Shown here one piece after another: positions 1 to 7,543 of a stretch of 64,000 nucleotides of DNA; within the stretch, counting starts at the first letter, position 1, and every line of letters begins with the position of its first letter. The notes under the pieces were generated by a model that did not search any database, was not told where the DNA came from, and saw only the letters and a list, made by a program, of their open reading frames with translations. Location: NCBI GenBank assembly GCA_016936655.1, contig JAFGXL010000015.1, forward strand, positions 1-64,000. The letters are read 5' to 3'. This DNA is from Nitrospirota bacterium. Its GTDB lineage: Bacteria; Nitrospirota; Thermodesulfovibrionia; Thermodesulfovibrionales; Dissulfurispiraceae. Position numbers and translations under genes: made by a program.

Positions 1-80
1 GACATTGGCTACAATCGACGGGTAGTTTGTACCCTTTTATCGAAGCCTTCGTCAACTGGCTCTTCTACGAGAGAGACGGA
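1..80. other. Unassigned sequence downstream of tRNA operon
   Basis: This is the sequence that follows the tRNA-Gly gene in the direction of transcription (minus strand). In many bacteria a Thr-Tyr-Gly tRNA group is followed by tuf. I do not recognise the start of tuf or another tRNA here, and every frame carries stops or is too short to judge. It could be spacer or a processed leader whose gene lies outside the window. Confidence 0.3.
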
Positions 81-155
81 TGGAGCGGGAAACGGGATTC
101 GAACCCGCGACCCTCAGCTTGGAAGGCTGACGCTCTACCACTGAGCTACTCCCGC
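81..155 (-). tRNA. tRNA-Gly (anticodon TCC)
   Basis: Read on the minus strand, this folds as a standard 75-nt cloverleaf. It has a GCGGGAG acceptor, the D-arm AGCTCAGTGGT, anticodon loop CTTCCAA with anticodon TCC, T-arm GGTTCGAATCC, and an encoded CCA end. It is the last of three tightly spaced tRNA genes on the same strand (Thr, Tyr, Gly), so it is probably cut from one precursor. Confidence 0.96.
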
Positions 156-255
156 ATAAACAATACAACAGAAAGCTACTTTAAACTCTGGCCCCGGCTG
201 ATGCAGCCAACATATTAATAACCAGAACCTTATGCATCTATGCAAAAGTAATACA

Positions 256-340
<85 letters not shown>

Positions 341-467
341 TTATATAAAAAAACCGGAATTCAATAACGAGAAGCCTATATCTGGCCAGCTGAAGCCGCA
401 AAACTCTATCGCAAAAGCCGCCTTTATTCCTATTTCTTCTGTTATTGATTCCTGCCTGCTGCTTAAA

Positions 468-543
468 TGGAGCCACCGAAGGGAATCGAACCCCCGACCC
501 GCTGATTACAAATCAGCTGCTCTACCATCTGAGCTACGGTGGC
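468..543 (-). tRNA. tRNA-Thr (anticodon TGT)
   Basis: This 76-nt minus-strand cloverleaf begins GCCACCG and ends with CGGTGGC, T and an encoded CCA. The anticodon loop TTTGTAA carries TGT, read as threonine. It is the first gene of the tRNA group, a few bases downstream of a sigma-70-like promoter. The Thr-Tyr-Gly order is a common bacterial arrangement. Confidence 0.96.
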
Positions 544-554
544 AAGAACTGATT

Positions 555-584
555 AATATAAGGGAAATATTATAATTTAGTCAA
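555..584 (-). promoter_or_regulatory. Sigma-70-like promoter of the tRNA operon
   Basis: On the minus strand a TTGACT hexamer is followed, 18 bases on, by TATATT. Transcription would start about five bases before tRNA-Thr, a sensible place for a stable-RNA promoter. A 17-base alternative ends in TTATAT. Confidence 0.5.
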
Positions 585-673
585 GGCAGAAAATGCAACA
601 TAATGAGGCAGGGGTAATTATATTTAACAAAAACATCAAAACAGCCCCTAAAATGGCCTTAACAATCTGATAT

Positions 674-1468
674 TCATAAACTTTTGCGATATCTCCGCCT
701 GACAACTTCATAAGCCATAATTCCGGATGCCACAGAAACATTCAGCGAGTTTACGCTTCCGAGCATAGGCAGACTCACAATCTCATCACATAGATCCCTT
801 ACTGTTCTCCTGAGACCCTTTCCTTCAGAGCCTACAACAATCGCTACCGGACCTGTGAGATCGATATCCCATATTGTGTTTTCTGACCCTGCCTCTGCGC
901 CTAATATTAATATATCCTGTTGCTTCATCGCTAAAATTGCGTGCTTGATATTAACTGTTTCACATAAAGCCACATGTTCTATCGCCCCTGCAGAGGCCTT
1001 TGCAACAAGCGGACTCAGGCCTGCAGATCTGTGAGACTGGAATACAACACCATGAGCTCCTGCTGAATCAGCTGTTCTTAAAACAGCGCCGAAGTTGCGC
1101 GGATCTTCTATACAGTCGAGCACCATAAAAAATGGAGACTCGTGTCTTGATCCAGGTATCTCGAGCAGGTCTTCAATACTGATTGTTGATATAGGAGCTG
1201 CTTTTGCAGCAATGCCCTGATGTCCCTTTTGGAACTTCTCATCAAAAAACTGTTTGCCTGCCTGCTCAAGCGTAATGCCGAGCTCAGCAGCCTCTTTCAG
1301 GAGCTTTGATACTGCATCATTGCGGCTGCTGTAGACCACTTTTTCGATCTTTCGGCCTGATCTGAGAGCCTCTGAAACAGGATTCAACCCATATATCCAG
1401 TCTGTTTCAATGCGCTTTACATGCTGCCTGTCCCTGCTACGAAATTCTGACCTTCCATGTCGTGCCAT
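674..1468 (-). CDS. rlmB: 23S rRNA 2'-O-ribose methyltransferase, TrmH/SpoU family (RlmB-like)
   Basis: The protein (264 residues from the chosen start) is a SPOUT-fold, SAM-dependent RNA 2'-O-methyltransferase, of the family whose E. coli member modifies G2251 of 23S rRNA. The N-terminal substrate-binding domain begins around the [15 protein letters not shown] stretch. The catalytic half carries the three SpoU motifs: [34 protein letters not shown] and [18 protein letters not shown], which form the knotted SAM site. I chose the ATG at 1468 because a GAGG lies upstream; an in-frame TTG at 1483 is possible. Either start overlaps the end of cysS. The cysE-cysS-rlmB order is known from Bacillus, where mrnC sits between cysS and rlmB; mrnC is absent here. 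Confidence 0.9.
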   Translation of the reverse strand: MARHGRSEFRSRDRQHVKRIETDWIYGLNPVSEALRSGRKIEKVVYSSRNDAVSKLLKEAAELGITLEQAGKQFFDEKFQKGHQGIAAKAAPISTISIEDLLEIPGSRHESPFFMVLDCIEDPRNFGAVLRTADSAGAHGVVFQSHRSAGLSPLVAKASAGAIEHVALCETVNIKHAILAMKQQDILILGAEAGSENTIWDIDLTGPVAIVVGSEGKGLRRTVRDLCDEIVSLPMLGSVNSLNVSVASGIMAYEVVRRRYRKSL

Positions 1469-2912
1469 TCTGTTTATCCTCAAGAAGTATTCCTTTTGTC
1501 TCCAGATATTTTCTTATAGTATCCGCTGCTGCCCAGTCTTTGTTCTGGCGGGCAGTCCTTCTCTGTTCAATCAGATTCTGTATCTCCTGCTCTGTAACCG
1601 GCAGTTTCTTTGTTCTCAGAAGCGCCCTGCTCCAGTCATGCGGTGTCCTGCCAAAGAGATTGAGCAGAACTCCAAACTCATTAAGCACTGCCTTTGCCTT
1701 TGAAACAAGAACAGCAGCCTGCTCTCCCTTTATCTTCATATCGAGGAACCTGTTTATCTCCCGCACAAGCTCAAAAAAGTGCCCAATAGCCATAGCTGTG
1801 TTGAAATCATCATCCATAGCTTCTTCAAACCTCTGCCCAAACCTGTCCAAAAAGACCTGAAGCTCATTAATAGCCGATTGGCCTTTTTCGTCAGAAGCGC
1901 CTTCTGATGCCTTTGCTGTATATTCATCAATCCTTGAAATGGTTGAGTAGAACCTGTCTAGTGATGATTCAGCATCCCTTAACTGCTCTTTGGAAAACTC
2001 TATGGGATTTCTATAGTGCGTAGACAGTATAAACAGCCTCACAACTTCTGGATCGAATACGTCCAGTATCTCGCGAATTGTAAAGAAGTTGCCAAGAGAC
2101 TTGGACATCTTCTCTTTGTCGATTGTTATAAAGCCATTGTGCATCCAGTATTTGGCAAAGGGTTTGCCTGTATATGCCTCAGACTGGGCAATCTCATTTT
2201 CATGATGCGGGAAGATGAGGTCAGCTCCCCCGCCATGTATATCTATCGACTCTCCAATATGTTTGATAGCCATTGCCGTACACTCAATATGCCATCCAGG
2301 CCTGCCCTTGCCCCATGGGCTCTGCCACCACGGCTCGCCCTCTTTTGATGCCTTCCATAATGCAAAGTCCATAGGTGAGCGCTTTCTGTCATCAACATTA
2401 ACACGCGCTCCTGCCTGAAGATCATCCAGATCTTTCTTGGAGAGCTTGCCATAGCCTTCAAAGCTGTTAACAGCAAAATATACGCTTCTGCCGCCATCCT
2501 CTTCCACTTCATATGCATAGCCTTTACCAATAAGTGCGCTTATCACACTTTTCATTTCTTCAATATGGTCTGTAGCCTTAGGCTCAACATCTGCCCGAGC
2601 TATACCCAGACCATCCATATCCTGATAGTATTCATTTATATACTTTTCAGAAACCGTAGCCCATGAACTCTTTTCTTCATTGGCGCGCTTTATTATCTTG
2701 TCGTCGATATCTGTAAAATTCCTGACATATTTGACATCAAAGCCCTTGTATTTGAGATAGCGCCTTATTACATCAAATACCACCGCGCTCCTTGCATGGC
2801 CTATATGGCAATAGTCATAAACAGTCACACCGCATGCATACATGCCCACTTTATTGCCGGAAAGAGGCACAAAATCCTCTTTTTTGCCGGACATGGTGCT
2901 AAAAACCTTCAT
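1437..2912 (-). CDS. cysS: Cysteinyl-tRNA synthetase, separately initiated form
   Basis: An internal ATG at 2912 starts a full-length CysS (491 residues, the usual size). The sequence just upstream, AAAGGGGGGAGA, is a strong Shine-Dalgarno match close to that ATG, which argues that CysS is translated by itself whether or not CysE reads through. The enzyme charges tRNA-Cys: the HIGH motif ([11 protein letters not shown]), the HHENE zinc region ([13 protein letters not shown]) and KMSKS are all intact. This entry is an alternative product of the fused frame 1437-3578, not a second gene. Confidence 0.7.
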   Translation of the reverse strand: MKVFSTMSGKKEDFVPLSGNKVGMYACGVTVYDYCHIGHARSAVVFDVIRRYLKYKGFDVKYVRNFTDIDDKIIKRANEEKSSWATVSEKYINEYYQDMDGLGIARADVEPKATDHIEEMKSVISALIGKGYAYEVEEDGGRSVYFAVNSFEGYGKLSKKDLDDLQAGARVNVDDRKRSPMDFALWKASKEGEPWWQSPWGKGRPGWHIECTAMAIKHIGESIDIHGGGADLIFPHHENEIAQSEAYTGKPFAKYWMHNGFITIDKEKMSKSLGNFFTIREILDVFDPEVVRLFILSTHYRNPIEFSKEQLRDAESSLDRFYSTISRIDEYTAKASEGASDEKGQSAINELQVFLDRFGQRFEEAMDDDFNTAMAIGHFFELVREINRFLDMKIKGEQAAVLVSKAKAVLNEFGVLLNLFGRTPHDWSRALLRTKKLPVTEQEIQNLIEQRRTARQNKDWAAADTIRKYLETKGILLEDKQNGTTWKVRIS

Positions 2913-3578
2913 TCTCCCCCCTTTCCCCTCGAGCGACTCTATTCTGTTTTTCAGTATGGCTATATGTTCATTCATTTCATGAAACTTGTCTTCAACAGGA
3001 TCTGGCAAACGAACATGGTCAAGCGCTTCGACTATGCCGTCAAACCCAAACTGCACAACCTTCTTTTTAATGACTCTGCCAGGCACACCCACCACAATAG
3101 AATAGTCAGGCACAGACTTCAGCACAACAGAATTTGCGCCTATCTTTACAAAGCTGCCTATCTTTATAGGCCCCAGCACCTTTGCACCTGCCCCCACCAC
3201 TACATTGTTGCCTAAAGTTGGATGTCTTTTGCCCTTATCCTTGCCTGTACCCCCAAGCGTTACCCCTTGATATATAAGACAGTTTTCACCTATTTCTGTA
3301 GTCTCTCCTATCACAACTCCCATACCATGGTCTATGAAGAAACCGGGGCCTATTCTGGCTGCAGGATGTATCTCTATGCCTGTCAGCAGGCGAGCAGAAT
3401 AGGATATCAGCTTAGGCAGCAGAGGAATTCCGATATTTTTGAGCCGGTGGCTTATCCTGTGCAGAACTATCGCATGAAACCCCGGGCATGTAAGCAGAGC
3501 CTCTGCTCTGCATACAGCAGCCGGATCACGATCAAATACAGCATTAAAATCGAGTTTTATCTCTGTCAGAAGTGACAT
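1437..3578 (-). CDS. cysE-cysS: Serine O-acetyltransferase fused in frame to cysteinyl-tRNA synthetase
   Basis: One open frame of 713 codons joins two enzymes. Residues 1 to about 222 are a short CysE: an N-terminal helical part, then left-handed beta-helix hexapeptide repeats ([22 protein letters not shown], split here from the [11 protein letters not shown] motif). It makes O-acetylserine for cysteine synthesis. From about residue 223 comes a complete class I CysS of about 491 residues, with CHIGHARS (HIGH), the zinc-binding residues and KMSKSLGN. The junction codons read K-G-G-R-M and double as a strong ribosome-binding site for CysS. The junction contains six consecutive Gs at 2916-2921; with five Gs CysE would end in a TGA overlapping the CysS ATG, the usual arrangement in this genome. 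So the fusion may be real, a slippage site, or a one-base sequence error. The family functions are certain; the fusion is not. Confidence 0.85.
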   Translation of the reverse strand: MSLLTEIKLDFNAVFDRDPAAVCRAEALLTCPGFHAIVLHRISHRLKNIGIPLLPKLISYSARLLTGIEIHPAARIGPGFFIDHGMGVVIGETTEIGENCLIYQGVTLGGTGKDKGKRHPTLGNNVVVGAGAKVLGPIKIGSFVKIGANSVVLKSVPDYSIVVGVPGRVIKKKVVQFGFDGIVEALDHVRLPDPVEDKFHEMNEHIAILKNRIESLEGKGGRMKVFSTMSGKKEDFVPLSGNKVGMYACGVTVYDYCHIGHARSAVVFDVIRRYLKYKGFDVKYVRNFTDIDDKIIKRANEEKSSWATVSEKYINEYYQDMDGLGIARADVEPKATDHIEEMKSVISALIGKGYAYEVEEDGGRSVYFAVNSFEGYGKLSKKDLDDLQAGARVNVDDRKRSPMDFALWKASKEGEPWWQSPWGKGRPGWHIECTAMAIKHIGESIDIHGGGADLIFPHHENEIAQSEAYTGKPFAKYWMHNGFITIDKEKMSKSLGNFFTIREILDVFDPEVVRLFILSTHYRNPIEFSKEQLRDAESSLDRFYSTISRIDEYTAKASEGASDEKGQSAINELQVFLDRFGQRFEEAMDDDFNTAMAIGHFFELVREINRFLDMKIKGEQAAVLVSKAKAVLNEFGVLLNLFGRTPHDWSRALLRTKKLPVTEQEIQNLIEQRRTARQNKDWAAADTIRKYLETKGILLEDKQNGTTWKVRIS

Positions 3579-3616
3579 GATTCTGAATTATAACCTAAAC
3601 CAGCCAAAATCAGGCG

Positions 3617-5521
3617 CTATTGTCCTCTGCGCTTCATCAGGCTCTGGACAGTTGGAAAAAGATCAATATTTGTATGGGGCAGAAATAGCGCGGACATATA
3701 TTCATCCATAAATCCCCTGGATACAGAAAGCTCAACATATGTCATTTTCGATGCTATATCTTCAGCCTCTGCTCTAAGATCTTCTGAAAGAAGGCTCAGA
3801 TACGCGCCAGTGATGGATGTGTTGCCCATGAAGACAAATTTATCTCTAGGAAGGTCAGGCAGCATACCGAGTGTTATTGCCCTGTCAACATTCAAATAGT
3901 TGCCGAATCCGCCTGCTATATACACTCTGCTTACATCATCAAATGTAAGTCCTGCCTCATTTAACAGTGTCGTAACACCGGCATATATGGCAGCCTTTGC
4001 TCTTAAAAGATTCTCTATGTCAGGCTCTGTAAGCGCAATATATCTATGCATGGACTCATTGTGAAAAAAAACGTACTCCGGCCCATTTTCACCCTTTCTT
4101 ATTCTGGAGCTGCTTCCTGAAGAGAATCTGCCCTTCTGGTCAATCAAGCCGGCAAGATACATTTCTGAAATAGCATCGATCATACCCGAGCCGCATATTC
4201 CAATAGGATGAGTTCCTGCCACCACGCCGAGTTCAGGCTCCAGAGTCAATGGATCTATCTTCACAGACTCTATCGCGCCTTCTGTTGCGCGCATACCGCA
4301 CTTTATACCACTGCCCTCAAAGCATGGGCCTGCTGAACATGCTGCTGTCATCATCCACTCACTATTGCCTATAGCTATTTCTCCGTTAGTGCCTATATCC
4401 ATGAACAGAGCTATTTCATCGCTCTTGTGCATTTTGCATGCTAGCACTCCGGAGACTATATCGCCTCCTACATAGCTCGCTATGCATGGCAAAGTATATA
4501 TAGGAGCCTGTCTGTTTATCTTCAGTCCTGCTGTGCCTGCCTTCCAGAGCGGGAAAAAGTTCATTGTTGGTATATAAGGCTCTTCGCGAATTGATGCAGG
4601 ATTGAGACCCCAGAATATATGCGCCATAGTCGTATTTGCAGAAACAACAGCTGAATCTATCTCACAAAAAGATATGCTGTGGCGCTCTATCAAAGAGACT
4701 GCTATAGAATTAATATCTTCAACAACTGCATTGCGGAGTTCATCCAGCCTTATCTCAGCATCATCTCCCTCAGACGCATATACGATCCTTGTTATTACAT
4801 CATCGCCAAAACGCATCTGCGAGTTGTATGTAGATCCCACATCAATAACAGATCCGTCAGAAAGACTCACCAGATAGACCACAATTGTTGTTGTTCCAAT
4901 ATCAATAGCAAGCCCGTACCTTTTGCTGCACCGATCTTTTGATGTCAGGAATATAGCTTCATCTGGAGCTCCTTCGCCCTTTATATAGCTGAGGTCAACC
5001 TCCCAATTTGAGAATCTGAGTGTCTCGAACATTCCAGCTATAAAATCATGAGAAAATCTCATATCCGAAAATCCCTTATCCTGAAGGCTGCGCTTGAGTC
5101 TTTCGAGGTCGCTTATGCTGTCGCTTATTGTTGGATGAGGAAGACTCAGAAATACCCTGCTTACTATAGGACTTAGCTCTGCTCCGTATGATCTGAAATA
5201 GTCAGAAAGGTCTTTTGTTTTTGCTACAGCTATCTTGTCTCCAACTACAAGCAGAGACTCTTTGGGTATATCGACAACAATATCAGACTCCGGAAAGCTC
5301 TGGCAGGAAATAACTGCACCCCCTTTTCGCTCTTCTGCGCTCAGTCTTATATTGGACTCTGTCCTGTACCGGCCTTCAACAATATTGACCTTGCATTTGC
5401 CGCATGTACCCCTTCCTCCGCATGAAGCAGCAAGAAATACACCGCTGCGTTTAAGAGATGAGAAGATCGACTCTCCGGCATTTACCTGAACCTCATGTCC
5501 TGAAGTCAATATTATCTTCAA
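3617..5521 (-). CDS. RACo-like ATP-dependent reductive activator of corrinoid proteins (DUF4445/ASKHA family)
   Basis: The 634-residue protein has the three parts of RACo and AcsV proteins. An N-terminal plant-type [2Fe-2S] ferredoxin domain has cysteines at about 34, 40, 43 and 73 (SCGGRGTCGKC and ISC). A linker follows, then from about residue 200 an ASKHA ATPase core with YGLAIDIGTTTIVVYLV, ALFMDIGTNGEIAIG and VYIAGGFGNYLNVD. Characterised relatives use ATP to drive electrons uphill and return inactive Co(II) corrinoid of the corrinoid iron-sulfur protein, or of methyltransferases, to Co(I). Here it stands alone, with no acs genes beside it. Its likely client is the CoFeSP of the Wood-Ljungdahl pathway, because the C1 genes lie elsewhere in this window, but the target is inferred. 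Length and motifs look complete. Confidence 0.85.
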   Translation of the reverse strand: MKIILTSGHEVQVNAGESIFSSLKRSGVFLAASCGGRGTCGKCKVNIVEGRYRTESNIRLSAEERKGGAVISCQSFPESDIVVDIPKESLLVVGDKIAVAKTKDLSDYFRSYGAELSPIVSRVFLSLPHPTISDSISDLERLKRSLQDKGFSDMRFSHDFIAGMFETLRFSNWEVDLSYIKGEGAPDEAIFLTSKDRCSKRYGLAIDIGTTTIVVYLVSLSDGSVIDVGSTYNSQMRFGDDVITRIVYASEGDDAEIRLDELRNAVVEDINSIAVSLIERHSISFCEIDSAVVSANTTMAHIFWGLNPASIREEPYIPTMNFFPLWKAGTAGLKINRQAPIYTLPCIASYVGGDIVSGVLACKMHKSDEIALFMDIGTNGEIAIGNSEWMMTAACSAGPCFEGSGIKCGMRATEGAIESVKIDPLTLEPELGVVAGTHPIGICGSGMIDAISEMYLAGLIDQKGRFSSGSSSRIRKGENGPEYVFFHNESMHRYIALTEPDIENLLRAKAAIYAGVTTLLNEAGLTFDDVSRVYIAGGFGNYLNVDRAITLGMLPDLPRDKFVFMGNTSITGAYLSLLSEDLRAEAEDIASKMTYVELSVSRGFMDEYMSALFLPHTNIDLFPTVQSLMKRRGQ

Positions 5522-5775
5522 AAATACACCACCGTTTAATGATAATTAGCTGCATTTTTATATTCTACCACAGCGCCAAAGCACACTGATATTTATTGTT
5601 TTTTATAGTCGTATAATGTGCATTATTTGCACTGAGCATGCAATTAATGCGTTTACACATTTTTTATGCTATATAAGTTATTGAAACTATTAAAGTGCAC
5701 ATGCAGGCATTGAAATTGCATTTGTATTAGTTGCTTATTAGAGTCACAATAATAGTATCTCAAAAGGAGGCAGTC
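5522..5775. promoter_or_regulatory. Divergent intergenic region
   Basis: This AT-rich 254-base spacer separates the minus-strand RACo gene from the plus-strand NifX-like gene, so it must hold promoters for both. I could not fix convincing -35/-10 pairs. Near 5620-5720 there are several GCAT/ATGC-rich short inverted pairs, for example around GTGCATTATTTGCAC. No riboswitch was recognised. Confidence 0.3.
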
Positions 5776-6165
5776 ATGTTTAAACATTTATTTGTAATCA
5801 GCCTATGTCTTTTGCTGGTCGCTCCTATGGCATTTTCAGCACAGGAAACAGGGAAAATCGCTATAGCATCTACAGGCAAGGCGGCAACTGATCAGGTGAG
5901 CCAGCTTGCTGGAAGGGGCCCATACTTCCAGATCTTTGACAACAGCGGCAAGCTTGTGGAAACAATTGAAAACCCATACAAAACAGCACGTGGAGGAGCA
6001 GGGGTATCCATAGTCAGCCTTCTTGCTAAAAAGGGTGTAACTAAAATAGTAGCAGGGGAAGCAGGGCCAAGAATGGCCAATGCTATGAAGGCTCAAAACA
6101 TAGTCTTTATGGAATTTAAAGGCAGTGTAGAGAAGGCTCTTAAACATGCAATAGGCAGCAAATAA
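5776..6165 (+). CDS. Exported NifX/NifB-type (dinitrogenase FeMo-cofactor-binding fold) protein
   Basis: The ATG at 5776 follows a strong AAAGGAGG site. The 129-residue product begins with a clear signal peptide (FKHLFVISLCLLLVAPMAFSA, about 22 residues). The rest is a single DiNase_FeMo-co domain: KIAIASTGKAATDQVSQLAG at its start, FQIFD, then the central GGAGVSIVSLLAKKGV and VAGEAGPRMANAMKAQNIV. Family members such as NifX, NafY and the C-terminal part of NifB bind Fe-S or FeMo-co precursors in the cytoplasm; export is unusual. It lies 24 bases upstream of a DUF4405 membrane protein, so the two probably act together. The ligand is unknown: the domain has no cysteine and no histidine until near its end, so cofactor binding is only inferred. 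Confidence 0.75.
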   Translation: MFKHLFVISLCLLLVAPMAFSAQETGKIAIASTGKAATDQVSQLAGRGPYFQIFDNSGKLVETIENPYKTARGGAGVSIVSLLAKKGVTKIVAGEAGPRMANAMKAQNIVFMEFKGSVEKALKHAIGSK

Positions 6166-6189
6166 AAATTCTACTCAACAGGAGATATA

Positions 6190-7089
6190 ATGCAGAAGAA
6201 GATTTTTCATACACGCGGATTTATGAGCCTGCTCACAGCGCTAAGTTTTATTGCGATGACGATTTCGGGCATTGTACTTTACTTCACTCCTCACGGCAGG
6301 ATCGCATACTGGACAGACTGGAAGTTTGCTCTTTTAACAAAAAACAACTGGGCTGATATGCATGTTCTTACCAGCCTGCTTTTTGTGGTCGCAGCAGCAT
6401 GGCACCTTTATCTGAACTGGCAGGTTTTCATGTCATACATATGCCGCAAGGCACAGACAGCTGCGAGCCTCAAAAAAGAGCTGGCTATTGCAGCCGTCAT
6501 AACCTTGATATTCACATTCGGTCCTGTATTCAGCATTCCGCCATTCAGCTATGTAATAGACTTTTCTGAATATCTGAAAAAATCATGGGTATCAAGCAAT
6601 GAATATGAACCTCCGTTCGGGCATGCTGAAGAGCTCTCCCTAAAGGCTCTCGCAAGAAGAACAAATATTGATCTGCAGTCTTCGATGGATGAATTAAGAA
6701 ATAGCGGCATAAAATTTAACAACAGCTCAGAGTCACTACAGAGCATCGCCAAGGCTAACAATAAAAACGCGATGGAGATATTCGCCATAATCAAGAAGTT
6801 TCAGAAAATTGATCCTATTGAAACTGGCACAAAATTCAGCCCAGAACAGGTTGAAGAGCGCTTTGCAGGCAAAGGCATAGGCAGAAAGACACTTAAACAG
6901 GTGGCTGCTGAAAACGGTATTGATATTGAGCAGGCTGTCAAAAAACTCGAGGCAAAAGGCATAAAAATAGGAGAAGACGAGCCTTTCAAGGATGCTGCTG
7001 CACGTAATGACATATATCCGCTCGACCTACTGAAGGTCATCCTTGTTGAAGGGTATTCACCAGACAGCCAGACAGGAGGCAAGAAATGA
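6190..7089 (+). CDS. DUF4405 membrane protein with C-terminal helical repeats
   Basis: The 299-residue protein has three or four N-terminal membrane helices (about residues 10-32, 55-78 and 95-115). The second holds two histidines in MHVLTSLLFVVAAAWHLYLNW, the pattern of haem-binding DUF4405/cytochrome-b-like helices. From about residue 145 a soluble domain contains a duplicated unit: LSLKALARRTNIDLQSSMDE and KTLKQVAAENGIDIEQAVKK, each followed by a GIK turn and a second helical pair. Similar tails occur in DUF4405 proteins of sulfate reducers. It overlaps the next gene by four bases and follows the NifX-like gene closely, so the three form an operon. A quinone- or cytochrome-linked electron-transfer role is inferred, not shown. 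Confidence 0.7.
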   Translation: MQKKIFHTRGFMSLLTALSFIAMTISGIVLYFTPHGRIAYWTDWKFALLTKNNWADMHVLTSLLFVVAAAWHLYLNWQVFMSYICRKAQTAASLKKELAIAAVITLIFTFGPVFSIPPFSYVIDFSEYLKKSWVSSNEYEPPFGHAEELSLKALARRTNIDLQSSMDELRNSGIKFNNSSESLQSIAKANNKNAMEIFAIIKKFQKIDPIETGTKFSPEQVEERFAGKGIGRKTLKQVAAENGIDIEQAVKKLEAKGIKIGEDEPFKDAAARNDIYPLDLLKVILVEGYSPDSQTGGKK

Positions 7090-7391
7090 TAAAGAAAATT
7101 AGCATATTTGCAGGAGCTTTATTGTTCACAGCATCTGCTCTATTTGCTGCTGACTATAGCACCATGAGCACAGAAGAGCTTGCATCTATGCGAGGCAAGA
7201 TGCAAAACGCCACTGTGCAGGAGCGCAGCGCATTTCAAAATGAGTGGCAGAAGCGGGTACAGACAATGTCAGCTGAGGATCGCCAGAAGTATCTAGGCAG
7301 ACCCCAAGGCGCAGGACAGGGGGCAGCACCCGGAAGCAGAGGTGCAAACAAGCCGGGCTCCAAAGGATTCGGAGGCCGCGGCGGCAGATAA
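7086..7391 (+). CDS. Small exported DUF1104-like protein with Gly/Arg-rich tail
   Basis: This 101-residue protein starts inside the end of the previous gene (ATGA overlap). It has a signal peptide (MIKKISIFAGALLFTASALFA), then a helical charged segment (YSTMSTEELASMRGKM and MSAEDRQKYLG) that resembles DUF1104 proteins, then a low-complexity tail rich in G, R, P and S ending SKGFGGRGGR. There are no cysteines. The function is unknown. As third member of the NifX-like/DUF4405 operon it is probably a periplasmic accessory. Confidence 0.6.
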   Translation: MIKKISIFAGALLFTASALFAADYSTMSTEELASMRGKMQNATVQERSAFQNEWQKRVQTMSAEDRQKYLGRPQGAGQGAAPGSRGANKPGSKGFGGRGGR

Positions 7392-7421
7392 CAATAAAAT
7401 ATAACTTATTTATAAATAACA

Positions 7422-7462
7422 AATTTACAGGCTGTCCGACACTGTCGGACAGCCTGTAAATT
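7422..7462. terminator. Perfect 20-bp inverted repeat after the NifX-like operon
   Basis: Two perfect 20-base arms (each beginning or ending AATTTACAGGCTGTCCGACA or its complement) are separated by one base. It lies 30 bases after the DUF1104-like gene and 80 bases before purL. A hairpin this strong should stop or stabilise transcripts, but no real T-run follows the stem on either strand, so it might also be an operator or a repeat of a dispersed family. Confidence 0.55.
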
Positions 7463-7543
7463 ATCTAACACTGCAGTAATTGAATTGCCATCTCTTCAGT
7501 TCAATGTGTTAAAATTATTGCTCATAATATTCAAGGAGATTCC

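Noticed and set aside
5776-6165. Nitrogenase-linked nifX
   Set aside because: There is no nif gene near, and the protein has a signal peptide, so a nitrogen-fixation symbol would mislead.
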